Below are positions 12,200 to 23,831 of a stretch of 64,000 bases of DNA, piece by piece. This DNA comes from Fallopia convolvulus (Eukaryota > Streptophyta > Magnoliopsida > Caryophyllales > Polygonaceae). The stretch spans positions 38,640,323 to 38,704,322 of the forward strand of contig OZ024721.1 of the NCBI GenBank assembly GCA_964016875.1, given 5' to 3'. Both the position numbers and the translations under genes were made by a program. Position 1 is the first letter of the stretch. Every line of letters starts with the position of its first letter. Under the pieces are notes generated by a model. That model searched no databases. It had not been told where the DNA came from and worked only from the letters and a program-made list of their open reading frames with translations.

Positions 12200-12661
12200 T
12201 GTTGAGTAGCCGCGGAAGCTTCGACTAATATGGAATAATTAAAGTAGTATGAACTCACAAGAATTTAACAAGGTTCGACAAATTGTCTACGTCCTCGGGT
12301 GTGATATGTATCTTACTATATGAAGGAAATAAATCCGACAACTTGTACAAGCCACAAGTTCGTGGTAGAAAAGAGTATATCCTCAAAAAGAAAAACAAAC
12401 CTCTCTTAATTCTCTCTTTTCGTTTCCAAGATGAAATCCCTTTTGTTTTTTTCTCTCGTGTTTTCTTTTTTTTAGAAGATGATATTTTTCTTCTTCTCTT
12501 TTCCCTCTTTATATAGAATTCCGAAATATTTCTGATAAATGAAAATAGAAAATCGATTTGCTATTTTCTATGTGTTTTGTTTATTACCAATAACACATTT
12601 AACCTCTCCACCTTTTTATTCTCTTTTCATTTTCAACCTCCTACAGAATAGCATGCTCACA
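12200..12661 (-). repeat. Copia-B 5' LTR
   Basis: 462 bp, starting TGTTGAGTAGCC immediately after the complement of the PBS and ending AGCATGCTCACA. This is the complete reference LTR for Copia-B. Confidence 0.85.
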
Positions 12662-12688
12662 GATAGGCTAAGGGGTCGCTAGATTGAG

Positions 12689-15253
12689 CTAACAAGAAGC
12701 TGGTTTAGCGGGAGAGGAAATTGGCTTTGCTCCTGTCATGTTGTTGCGGTCTAACAAGTCACAAATGTACTTATTTTGAGAGAGAAGCATACATTTAGAA
12801 TTTCTGTGAACTTCAATCCCCAAAAAATAATGTAAGTTTCCAAGATCCTTAAGAGAGAAAATGGAGCCAAGGAAGCTTACAAACTCATTGACAAACTTGG
12901 CGTTGGACCTTGTAATGATCAAATCGTCGATATAGACAAGAATCGTCGATAGAGAGAAAAATAATGTAAGTTGACCATGCTTTTTGATGAAGAGCGAGGT
13001 GTCGGATCGACCAAGGGAGAAGCCATGTTGAAGAAGAGCGGTTTGAAGCTTATGAAAGCATGCCCTAGGAGCTTGCTTAAAGCCATACAAAGCCTTTCGA
13101 ATGCGGCAAACATGAGAGGGGGCGGCGGTGGATACAAAACGAAGTGGTTGGTCCATGAAGACAGTTTTTGAAGGTTGCCATTGAGAAAGGCGTTGTTAAC
13201 GTCAACTTGTCAAAGAGGCCAATTGTAAGTGATGGCTAAGCTAAGAACAAGTCGAATAGTTGTTGGTTTGACAATTGGACTGAAAGTGTCAAAGTAGTCA
13301 ACCACTTCTTCTTGATGGAAGCCCTTTGCAACTAAGCAAGCCTTGTACCTGTCTATGGAACCATTGGCTTTACGTTTGATCCTATAAACCCACTTACAAC
13401 CGACAACATTAGAACTAGGAGGTCGGGGAACTAAGTCCCTTGTCCCATTACGTATTAAAGCATCATATTCATCTTGCATCTCATTTTGCCAATTTGGATC
13501 TTTTGTGGCTTGAGAAAAGAATTTTGGTTCAGAGGGCAATCAGAAATAGAAGCAGGATATTTGATGGATAAATTTAACTGTTATTTAACTGTTTGAGTTT
13601 AAGAGATTGAGTTTTAGCACGAGTTACCATGGGGTGAGTTGGGTCTGATGTTGGGCGATAATATGAGGGCGCTTGAGACTTAGGAGAACCGACTGGATTG
13701 GGCGACATCGCCGAGGGCAACGCCGTAGATGACTCGATTGGGTGGGATGGGACGTGATCATCAACACCGACTCACTATCAGGGGGTGGACTGATTCGGAG
13801 AAGCCCCAACAGGAGGTGATCAGAGCGGTGTGGTGGTTGGGCTAACGGTTTGCGATGGCAAGTCGCGAGTCATCGGCGGAGACGCGGGTCGCTGAATAGG
13901 AGCCGCCAGTGGTGCCGAATTAGAGGGAGATTGAACCCCACTCTCTCTAAAATAGGTTGCCTCTTGTAAAAGGGTGAGGGGGATTAAGCTATTTTGTGGA
14001 GGAGACTTATTACCTGTAGAGGAAGACAAAGCATATGGAAAGACAGATTCATTAAAACTAACATGTCTGGCAATATGCATTTTATCCATTTCAACATGAT
14101 AACAGTTGTAACCTTTATGTTTGGGACTATAAACAAGAAAAATACAAAGAAGAGAGCGAAAGTCTAACTTATTTTGATTATAAGGCCTAATAAACGGAAA
14201 ACAAAGACATCCAAAAGATTTTAAGAGTCCATAATCTGGTTTCCATTTAAATAAGCGCCGAAAAGGAGTTTGAAAATTCAAGGTTGGGATGAGAGTTAAG
14301 TTATTTAGATAAAAAACGAAATGAAACGCATTTTCCCAAAATCTTTGAGGAAGAGAGGCGTGAGCAAGTAAAGCAAGAACTTTTCAACAATAAATTGATT
14401 TCTTGTTTCAGCGGATCCATTTTATTCAGGAGTGTAAGGACATGCAATTTTATGAAGAATACCATTTTGTTGAAGAAAGGTTGAAATTGGCCTATATTCG
14501 CCCCCAATCCGATTGTAGAGCTTTAAGTATGGCGGAAAATTGAGTTTCAACCATTTGTTTGGAGTTCTTGAAGATTGTAAAAACTTGTGATTTGTTAGCA
14601 AGAAAATAAATCCATATAAATTTAGTACAATCTTCAATAAACGAAACATAGTAACGGTTTCCATTTATTGAATTTAAAGGAGCAGGACCCTAAACGTCTG
14701 AATGAATCAAATCAAACGGATGTTTTGCAGACTCAATACGAATAGGTAAATGAAGACGACGACTCTTGCCAAGTTGACACGAGCCACACACATCTAATAT
14801 TTTATTATATGAAATAGGTAAGCTAAAATCTTTAATAAGACGCCGAAGAACAGACTCGTGAGGGTGAGCCATTCGATGATGCCAACACTGTAGGGAAGTG
14901 CAAACATCAGTAAAGACACGAGTAACACGAGTACTAGACAACATAGAAGAAGACATAGACGGCAACCGGTAGATCCCATTCTCAAGCGTTCCTCTTAGAA
15001 TTATCTGCCCCTACAAAGTCTTAACAAGATAGTAAGTAGGATGAAATTCAAGAAATACATTATGATCTCTAGTTAATTTAGAGACACTAATGAGATTTTT
15101 GTTAACCCAAGGGACAAACAATATATTATTTAATTTAATTGGAGAGGATGATTTATGCGATGAAGAAAGAACAGAATGTTGAACCTTTAGGCAGATGACT
15201 AATATATTGTCAGTTGTTCTTAGCTTAGCTGAAAGTTGGAACCATATAAACAT
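12689..15253 (-). pseudogene. Copia-A pol remnant: protease end, integrase, reverse transcriptase
   Basis: Minus-strand pieces follow canonical copia order. At 15253-15011 is the end of the protease region (NNILFVPWVNKNLISVSKL). At 14965-14690 is the GAG-pre-integrase zinc domain with HHRMAHP and CGSCQLGKS (H-H-C-C). At 14664-14301 are integrase fragments in shifting frames. At 14281-13820 is an integrase C-terminal segment with FGCLCFPFIRPY. At 13539-13210 is the reverse transcriptase start (GCKWVYRIKRKANGS), and at 13156-12689 the reverse transcriptase core with ALYGFKQAPRACF and the catalytic YIDD (LVYIDDLII). Frameshifts and stops separate these blocks; the element cannot encode a working polyprotein. 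Confidence 0.8.
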
Positions 15254-15266
15254 GGCTTTGATACCA

Positions 15267-15471
15267 TATAAACAATATAAATTGTAAGAAAAAAGATAAT
15301 TCTCATTTATGATTTACAAGGTATTTATAGAGTTTACAAAAGAACTAACAAAAACCCCAATACTCAAGACAAGTATTTTACAAGATAAGAACGACTAACA
15401 AATATGGTTACAAAATATCTTAGGATAATATCACAAAATAAGATATAATTTTATGTAATTCTATCCTAATA
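15267..15471 (-). repeat. Copia-A 5' LTR
   Basis: 205 bp partner of the 6395-6603 LTR, directly adjoining the PBS complement GCTTTGATACCA on its left and the TSD CCGCT on its right. Differences from the partner are scattered substitutions and small indels, so the insertion is not recent. Confidence 0.85.
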
Positions 15472-15675
15472 CCGCTATGGCCAAAAACCGGCCAAACCAG
15501 CAATTTAGCTACAACAGATAGAAAAAAACTAGCCTGAAATTTGGACAAATCTAAACCTTAACGGATCCAAACCGTTGGTTTAGGTTCTGGTTCAATTTAG
15601 GATCCGGTTTTAACCGGATTGGTTTCTGTTTCAAACCGGAACAAGCACACACCTACAAAAAGTATGTTTTGGAAA

Positions 15676-17115
15676 GGAAAAATGACTTTAAATAATCTCA
15701 AGTATCAACTTTGAACCAAAAATAATCCCAACTTTAAAAATCACCACCAGCGATCCCAACTATTACAATATTAACTCGAAATGATGTGAAGTTCTTTTCC
15801 GATCAGAATTCCGACGAGATTGCTGACATGGCAATCGGAAATCCTATGTGGCAAAGTTAATATTTTACATTTTATTTTTTTTTACAGCCATGTCACGTCT
15901 TTGCTCCATGTCATTTTATTTAGCTTAATAAAAAAAAGTTTTTTGGTAGTAAGCTTAATAAAAAAAAGTTAATATCTTAATTTGTTATTATACGAATAAA
16001 TATCTTAATTAGATTCCATTTCCATCTAGTAAACAAGAACCAATCAAAAAAAGAATCAAATTAAATGAAAATAAGAACGAAGAAGATAGAACAATAGGTC
16101 TATCTTCGTTCTTGTTTACTGAATCAACGACACCACATCGCCGCCGCCACTCTACAACCGTCAAATTCGCCGCCAATTGGTGGCTTGAACTTGAATTTGG
16201 TCCTAATTGTCCGCTCCCAGATCTGAATCCTCCACCGGAGAAACCCCTCCATACTCCTCTCCGTCCCGAACACCGTCCTGTAGAAATCGGTGTCTTTCAA
16301 AGCCCCGTACACGCTGAAGCACAACGGTCGCCTTTCCCTGTCCATACGTTCGGCGAACACCATCTTCTCAGCGGCGATTTCGATCCTCAATCTCTCATCG
16401 AGGATCCCGTCGATCTTCTCTCTCCTTCGCCAGATCAGAGTCCAGTAGATCATCTCGTACGCGTTTGGAACCTTCCAATCACGAGCTCTGAGGAATTTCA
16501 ACAAAATTTGGTACGTATATCCATGGCCTTTGCTCGGGAGCAGCGAGATCCCTCAGATCTGAATCTCCGTTGGATCCTCGTCAGAGGCGAGTAGTAGGTT
16601 CGACCGGATTGCTTCCTCTAGTAGGCGTCGAAGATCGTCGAGAGGCTTGTTCGCATTCCTGCCTCGGCGTAAGGCATTTTTGATCGATATGCTTCGACGC
16701 TTCTTCTTCTTATTGTATTGCCTCTATCCAGTAAACAAGAACGAAGAAGGAGAAGACTGGATGCCTTCGTTCTTATTTTCGTTTAATTTGATTTTTTTTA
16801 TTTGTTCTTGTTTACTAGATGGAAAATTGAAAATGGAATCTAATTAAGATATTACTTTTTTTATTAAGCTAAATAAAATGACATGGCACAAAAAATAACA
16901 TGGCTGTTAAAAAAAATAAAATGTAAAATATTAACTTTGCCACATAGGATTTTCGATTGCCATGTCAGCAATATCGCCGGAATTCTGCTCGGAAAAGAAC
17001 TTCATATCGTTTTGAGTTAATATTGTAATAGTTGGGATCGCTGGTGGTGATTTTTAAAGTTGGGATTATTTTTGGTTTAAAGTTGATACTTGGGATTATT
17101 TTAAGTCATTTTTCC
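15676..17115 (-). mobile_element. Pack-MULE 1 carrying a patellin gene fragment
   Basis: Long terminal inverted repeats (about 15676-16122 and 16724-17115) begin GGAAAAATGACTT at both outer ends. The 9-bp TSD TTTTGGAAA (15667-15675 and 17116-17124) is perfect, as expected for a Mutator-like element. There is no transposase. The 0.6-kb core between the TIRs is GC-richer and encodes, on the minus strand, a fragment resembling patellin/Sec14-like proteins. The element lies about 200 bp upstream of the helicase start codon and may influence its promoter region. Confidence 0.9.
16190..16690 (-). pseudogene. Captured patellin-like (CRAL-TRIO N / Sec14) gene fragment
   Basis: The frame at 16504-16124 reads MLKFLRARDWKVPNA, then RR.EKIDGILDE, then VYGALKDTDFYR, then FLRWRIQIWERTIR. 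This follows the order of the patellin CRAL-TRIO N-terminal region and the start of the Sec14 domain. In the adjacent frame upstream (about 16680-16505) LDDLRRLLEEAI and a GISLLPSKG segment match the patellin stretch preceding LLKFLRARD, with a stop codon at the position normally occupied by Trp. Real patellins bind phosphoinositides at membranes and the cell plate; this is a truncated, frameshifted copy inside a transposon. Confidence 0.75.
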
Positions 17116-17330
17116 TTTTGGAAAAAACAGGGGAGTAAAATCAGATATCGACTATTGGGCCAAGTGAACTCGACCTACAAATGTTTGGGCCTAATCACTG
17201 GGTACGGTACCCACAACTCTTACCTTTGGAATCTCTTCATCAACTGCGCCACGAACAACGTCTAAAACCCCTCTTCTGAAAAACACACTCAAAAATCAAA
17301 ACCCCTATTCCTTTTCAACTCAAGACGGCA

Positions 17331-20300
17331 ATGGCTACAAGCTTCTTCTTCGAGCCGCCCAGCGATGAAGAACAAGAAATTGAACAGCAAACCGAAAACG
17401 ATGATTCAGGTTCCGAATCTGACATAGACACGAAGGCTGATAAATTGCAATCTCCTTGGGACTTTTCCACCTTCTCCAGATCCGTTGCTGAAGAGCACAG
17501 CCTTCGCAACACTACCTCCATCGACGAAAAAATCTACAAAGCTCGCAAGCAACTGGCTGTTCCCCTTCCATACCCTAGCGAAGAAGAAGATTCCGATGCT
17601 GAACCTCACAAACAAGTATAATTTGCTTCTCTGTCCCTATTGCCTTAAGTGCCTTCGTTTGTTCGTATTAATTGAGTTCCCTACGAGATTTTCGATTTTG
17701 TGCAAATTTTTGATAGTAATTGTTTAAATAGGAGGATTATAAACCCGAAGAGGACGATGATGAAGATGATGATGATGCCGGCGAAGAGAAGAAGCCGTTT
17801 TTTGCCTCAGCCGAAGGTATTTCATTTCATGCGAAATCGTTTATGGAGCTTAATCTTTCACGGCCATTGCTTCGAGCTTGTGAGGCATTGGGTTACACTA
17901 AGCCTACGCCTATTCAGGTTAACTTCAAGTTTAATTTTTTTCATTCTTCTGGTTTTCATCGAGCATACATCAATCCTGTAAACTTGATTTGCTCTAAATG
18001 TCGATTCTATATGTGTAGGCCGCTTGTATACCGTTAGCTCTGACGGGGCGGGATATTTGTGGAAGTGCAATCACTGGTTCTGGAAAGGTATGTTGATTAT
18101 TTATGATGTCTGATGCCACCACACTACCATACTCATAGAATAGGAAAACTTGCCATCAGATTGTTGATGAGAAAATAACGAGTACTTTGCTTCTTTTTCT
18201 TTTTCTTTTTTTTTTAAAATTGATTGCTTTCCTTTCAATTATCATTTTTAGGAATTCACACCTGTTCTTCCATATGTTTTTTTTTGTTTCACAGACTGCT
18301 GCCTTTTCCTTGCCAACATTGGAGAGATTGTTGTATCGGCCTAAACGTGTTCCAGCTATCCGTGTTCTTATTCTCACTCCAACCAGAGAGTTAGCTGCCC
18401 AGTAAGTTCCCACACTATCTCTTCCTTGTCCGAGCAAGTACCAAAATAAAGCGTTGTACTTAAATCTGTACTACATGACCAGTAGCTGAAATTATCATTT
18501 GGAGAAATTGTGCTGAAGTTACTGCACGTCACTTTGCAGGATACACAGTATGATTGAAAAACTTGCTCAATTTACAGATATCAGATGCTGTCCAATAGTC
18601 GGAGGGCTATCTACCAAGGTAAGATGTGAATCTTGATCTTTTGAACAGATTTTTTAAGCAATATACATTCTATGCCATTTTCGCAACATTTTTAAGTTAA
18701 TTATATGCATGTTGTGGATTTCAGAACAAGATGTTGCTACCCTTCTTTAACTTCTGTTCTAAGAATATTATACCATAAGGAAAAAAGTAGCCATCCATCA
18801 GCATTTGTACCTTTTGCAACTTTATGTGCAAATGTTGCACAGGGAATTCTGGTGGCTTAAAATGTGAATCTTGAATATGTTAAATAATCTAGTTTTATAG
18901 CATACATATACATGTTATGCCACTATTTTGCTTCCATTATAAGTCGACTGTGCTTATAATATAGATTTCAGAACAAGATGCCGCTAGTGCTACCCTTCAG
19001 TTCTGAGAAAATTATACCATAAGGAAAAGTAGCCAATTATCTACTTTAGTACTTTTTGCAAATTGTAAACATCAAATTCTTGTGTCTTTCTCTTATATTT
19101 GAGTTTGATTTGGTAAATTGGTTGAACTTCTTATAGTCATAGCTTAAATATAAATGTTTTCTCGTAATTCTTACAGGTGCAAGAGGTAGCTCTGAGGTCA
19201 ATGCCAGATATTGTTGTTGCTACTCCAGGCCGAATGATAGATCATATACGCAATTCAATGTCTGTAGATTTAGATAGCCTTGCAGTTTTAATTCTTGACG
19301 AGGCAGATCGACTCCTTGAGCTTGGGTTTACTGCTGAGATTAGTGAGCTAGTTCGTTTGTGTCCCAAAAGGAGACAGACAATGCTGTTTTCGGCTACCAT
19401 GACTGAACAGGTTGATGAACTTATTAAGCGTCTCCTAAACAAACCGCTTCGCCTCTCTGCTGATCCATCTGCTAAAAGACCAGCAAGTTTGACTGAGGAA
19501 GTAGTTAGGATTCGCAGGATGCGTGAAGCACATCAGGAGGCAGTTCTTCTTGCATTATGTTCAAAGACCTTCACATCCAAAGTCATTATTTTCAGTGGAA
19601 CTAAACAAGCTGCTCATAGGTTAAAGATTTTGTTTGGTTTAGCTGGCTTTAATGCCGCGGAGCTTCATGGAAATCTCACCCAAGCTCAACGTCTCGATGC
19701 TTTGGAACTTTTTAGGAAACAGGAAGTGGATTTTCTTATAGCTACAGATGTTGCTGCACGTGGACTTGATATAGTGGGTGTTCAGACAGTGATAAATTTT
19801 GCTTGTCCTCGTGATCTCACTAGCTATGTACATAGAGTAGGACGTACAGCAAGAGCTGGTAGACAAGGATATGCTGTGACATTTTTAACAGATAATGACC
19901 GGTCTCTATTGAAAGCTATTGCTAAAAGAGCTGGTTCCAAGCTTAAAAGCAGGATTGTTGCAGAACAATCAATAAATCAATGGGTACAAACAATTGAGCA
20001 AATGGAGGATCAGTTTTCTGAAATCCTGCAGGAGGAGAGGGAGGAGATGGCCTTTAGAAAAGCTGAGATGCAAGCAGCAAAGGTCAGTCATAGTCTCTGA
20101 TTTGCTTATTACTGAAACAATCTCTTTTTACTTTCGGGATGCACATAGGTGGAAGAAGTATCTATTTAACTAGTAATGCTGAGAGAGATGCTCTTTTCCA
20201 TGACGTCCATACTTCTAGCTTAAACAAAAGTGGTTTATGACATATTTACCTTAGTTATTCTTGCGAGTTTAGCAAATCAATATTATGTTCCAAATGAGTT

Positions 20301-22239
20301 GTTCGTCATGAAGTTGTATGGTCTTTCTCTCTATTTCGTGGAAGGGTTTTGGTGTGCTAATGTTTATTGATCGTCTTTTTTCTGAGGTTTAAGTAACCTG
20401 TCTGCTTAATATTGATGACAGCTAATTTTTCTTATTATTTCGTAATCTTATACTTTCAGGCTGAGAACTTGATTCAGCACAGGGATGAAATATTTTCACG
20501 CCCTAAAAGGACATGGTTTGTTACTGAGAAAGAAAAGAAGGAGATGGCTAAAGCAGCAAAGGTAAGCTGGTTGTTTTCTGATATGTTACTTGGTAAAGTT
20601 GTACTGGTCATTCTGATAAAATCTTGTTATTTAAAGGGTACATATGTTGCATTTTGTATCTTTTTATCCATATTTCATCATGTTGTAAAGGGTGCAGACA
20701 GGTATAATAGACCTTGATATCATGTACGTACCAGAGATATTTTGCTTTATATTTGATTTCCTGATTATTGGATTCTGTATATTAATTTGGAATCAAGCAA
20801 ACATTGGAAGTAGTAAAAATCCCTTACTTCTCAATTTATGGAACATGCCTAGAAAAGTATACAGCACCCCCACCTCTTGTTGCTGCATGTTGGATGTGTT
20901 TGGAAGTCATTTTATTGACTTGTCACGGGACATCAACATTTTCCTTGCTTACTCTATTTGTTCTTATATTTCATGGATTATTGCATCTTTTCTGTAAAAT
21001 GCTGAGAATATGGTCTGGTGAAAGCTAGCTTTTATCATAGACACTTTTAAGAACAGTGCAGTCCACTCATTTGTATTCATCTTCTGAATGCGATTTTTTT
21101 CTACTAATTTCAAGTATATATGTATTGTTTCTTTTGTGTGCAAAATTTTGAATGTAGTAACAATTGTGCTGAACTTAACAAAAGAAATGCATGCAACAGG
21201 AATCATCATTAGTGAAAGAAAAAGGTTCTGGTAATGACGTAGTAAGTGCCGAGCAGGCTGAAGATATCAAACTGAAAGAAAAAAGGAAGCGAGAGCGAGA
21301 GGTATGTACTTTGAATCTCAGTCAAATGAAGAGCGAGAAGAAAAAGGTTCTTCAGGGGATTTTCAATTGATATATTCTTGTCTTCTATATAATAAACAGA
21401 AAAAACTTCCTCAAAAGAAGCGTAGAAGGTTGGAAGCTGCTAGGGAGAGGCTGGAAGATGAAAATGGCGATGATGACGACGATGATGCAAAAGTAAGTAT
21501 TTCATTTGACATACTATTTTGCAATTATCCAATAGCTGCCACTGCTGAAACCCCAAATTAAATGCATTTACTCACAGCAAAATAAGAAGGGAAAGAAAGA
21601 AAAAGGTGGAATCCCACTGGTTGACTTAGCCTATCGCCGAGCAAAAGCAGTCAAGGCTAGGAAAAGGGCAGAAGATTCAGGAAAAATTGTTAAAGTGAGG
21701 CAGACGGTGAAGAAAGCAAAAAACACACAACCAAGGGCAACAGAGGAGTTGGGAGAACCGTTTGAAGACAATACGAATGAGAAGCATCTGAAAAGAACAG
21801 GAATGAGGAAAACGTCAAAGAGTTCTTTCAAGAGCAAATCAAGGCAAGCATTTCATTTCATTATTCAAATACACAACTATCTATTTTATAAATGTTGCCA
21901 GCACTTAGCATTGTCATACTTCACTTTCAGGTCTGTTTGACTAACTCACATCGTTAAATTGTTGCTTTGGTCAACTATATTCATTGAATCTCTGAAGTTT
22001 CTATTTGCAATCAAACCATAAGTTGTTTGTGTAACATTCTGTTCTATTATGTCTTTATAAAGACATGTTCATTTATAAGTACCTTGAAACGTGTGAAAGA
22101 AGACTGTTTTCCAAACATTTAAGCTATTTATAATTATAAATATCTTTATAAAAAGAGAAGAGAACAAAGTTTGGGGCAGAATAACAGTACCTAATGCCAA
22201 TGTTCAATCCTTTGCTGCAGGTATAAGCGTAGGAAGTAG
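17331..22239 (+). CDS. RH28: DEAD-box ATP-dependent RNA helicase, RH28-like
   Basis: Eleven exons are predicted: 17331-17615, 17732-17917, 18019-18087, 18295-18401, 18540-18618, 19177-20082, 20460-20561, 21200-21301, 21400-21492, 21578-21843 and 22221-22239. They total 2214 nt (737 codons plus stop), and all phases agree. The acidic N-terminus begins MATSFFFEPPSDEE. Helicase motifs appear in order: Q-motif GYTKPTPIQ (about 149-157), Walker A AITGSGKT (174-181), PTRELAAQ, TPGR, DEAD (283-286), SAT (314-316), IIFSGTK, TDVAARGLD and HRVGRTAR (461-468). A lysine-rich C-terminal tail ends in KSRYKRRK. The RH28 class is related to yeast Drs1 and is expected to act in nucleolar 60S ribosome assembly. 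The last intron uses a GC donor (GCAAGC); without it the conserved basic C-terminus is lost. Confidence 0.93.
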
Positions 22240-23700
22240 CCGGTACCATAATCAATCTCTGAGTTTGTATCAACAGAGAGATGACCCAGTTCATTTGGGT
22301 ACATGATGATTTTGCCATTGCTTCTGTTAAGATACAGAGCATGATAATTTTTGGATGCATGAAATGACAAGAAAGTAGAGGCTTTTCATTTTCTTAGTCT
22401 TCTCATATATGATCTTGATCCTTTTGACCAATATGTTTGTGAGTTTTGACCATGTATTAAATCCTTACGATTGCTCTTAATGTATTTCAACAATTACTTA
22501 TAGTCTACTGGTCTTCTTTTTGTGTTGGTTGCTTGGCGGAGAGAAAATTCCATTCTGGAGTCAAAGTAGGGATTTTAATGCCCACACTACTTTCTAATCT
22601 TAATGCAAAAACAATAAATGATTCATGTTTTGTGATCAACAAAATAAATCTTCTCTATCTATTAATTGAGCAGCAATCCTTTATGAACTAACATTTGGAC
22701 CAATATTTGGACCAATAAATTTACGGGATACTACTACATCAATCCCATCAACTACTGAAGTAAGTTCGTTCCCAAGTGCCAACAATTCCCAATTCCACCA
22801 CAACAACGTTCCAAGTGCCAACAATTCCCCAATTCCACCACAACAAAAAGAATTCAGCATGCATGTGCAATTCAATAATTATTATTCCCACTGTCCATTT
22901 GGCATGATGTCTTGTCCAATATAACAGAAGGGTCCCAAGATAAAAATTTCTTTATACCAGTTAGCAAGTGAAGAAGTTTCATGTGTTTTTACTAAGCTAT
23001 CACCTAAATGAAGCCAAAATATTGGAATTTTGAAATCAATCCTTGAAAAGTAACAATTACATGAGGGGATTTGTCCAAGACATGAACACTTTGAAGGTTT
23101 TCATTGTTCAAACACAAAATGAATGGATACAATTCCAATTCAATTGCAATTCGATCAATGTTTCAGAAACTTGGGCATAATAGCAAGCTATCGCCCCATT
23201 GACAATAAGTGTTTTGTGACACAGACTATCATGAGATTATTATTTCCCGAGTTGGTGCTTAACAAGCTCAATGCTTTTCTCCAGACATGATGTGCTCTGA
23301 TACTGTTCAATGGTGGTGTCTGCTAACTGTTCTGAACATTGATAATGAATCTATGACACACCATCACCATGTTCATACAACCTGAGATTCAGGCTCCCTA
23401 TCAGCAGCCAGCATTACCCAAAGACTGCAAAATCTGGGGAAACTAGAATTTGGTTAACTAATCTCATTGGATGACTAGATATCAGATGAGCACTTCAGTG
23501 TGTGGTTCTTTAACATGGGTGCCACATCTCCTTCCATGAGCAACCTAATCAAGCTTCAAGTTGGCATTCAATTCAAACCAGCCAAAATACAAATTAAGCA
23601 ATATACACATTTATGGTAACCGTTGGTAAGAAAATCTGATCTAGCAGAACTGAAGTTGCCAGCTTCAATTTTTTTGCCAAGCCAAATACTAGTAAATGCC
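22240..23700. other. Intergenic spacer between helicase and RING gene
   Basis: It contains the helicase 3' UTR (22240 onward) and no supported gene. A 40-bp direct tandem duplication occurs at 22767-22846. The remainder is unremarkable AT-rich DNA with no transposon ends that could be recognised. Confidence 0.6.
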
Positions 23701-23831
23701 ATTCAATTAAGAAACAAAATATTTACATTTTTATTTTAAACTTCTTATAATCCATTACTAAACTAACACACAAATCAGATGGGAAGGAAAAGAAGAAGAA
23801 AAGGTTAAGCAACGTACAAGGATGAATGAAA

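Larger units (their letters stand above)
7294..12661 (-). mobile_element. Copia-B LTR retrotransposon (nested in Copia-A)
   Basis: The LTRs are at 7294-7890 and 12200-12661, both opening TGTTGAGTAG and closing GCTCACA on the plus strand. The PBS TGGTATCAGAGCC (minus strand, complement near 12185-12198) matches initiator tRNA-Met, and a purine-rich tract precedes the left LTR. Flanks read GATCT (left) and GATAG (right), an eroded TSD. Minus-strand remnants of gag, protease, integrase, reverse transcriptase and RNase H are all present. The left LTR lacks about 270 bp present in the right LTR and carries a 0.38-kb MITE-like insert. Confidence 0.88.
6395..15471 (-). mobile_element. Copia-A LTR retrotransposon (nested in hAT, hosts Copia-B)
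   Basis: The LTRs lie at 6395-6603 and 15267-15471, flanked by the TSD CCGCT (6390-6394 and 15472-15476). On the minus strand the order is 5' LTR (right), a tRNA-iMet-type PBS TGGTATCAAAGC (15255-15266) directly after the LTR, degraded pol, a G-rich PPT and the 3' LTR (left). LTR termini are TATTAG...TTTATA rather than TG...CA. Most of gag and the protease active-site region are missing just after the PBS. Copia-B interrupts the reverse transcriptase/RNase H region between 12661 and 7294. Confidence 0.85.
4740..15653 (-). mobile_element. hAT transposon relic, 3'-truncated, host of Copia-A
   Basis: Minus-strand coding remnants show a BED zinc finger (about 5854-5960) followed by RICESLEEPER-type hAT transposase pieces (5454-4740). 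The probable 5' terminus is at 15653 (minus strand TAGGTGTGTGC), followed by subterminal repeats of the CCGGTTT/AACCGG type (15560-15650) typical of hAT ends. Copia-A (6395-15471) splits the 5' part; removing it and one CCGCT copy joins ACTAGCCGCT to ATGGCC. No matching right-hand TIR is visible near 4740, where the sequence abuts a copia relic, so the 3' end including the dimerisation domain seems lost. Confidence 0.7.

Noticed and set aside
16112..16594. 160-codon plus-strand ORF within Pack-MULE 1
   Set aside because: It is antisense to the recognisable patellin fragment; no domain was identified.
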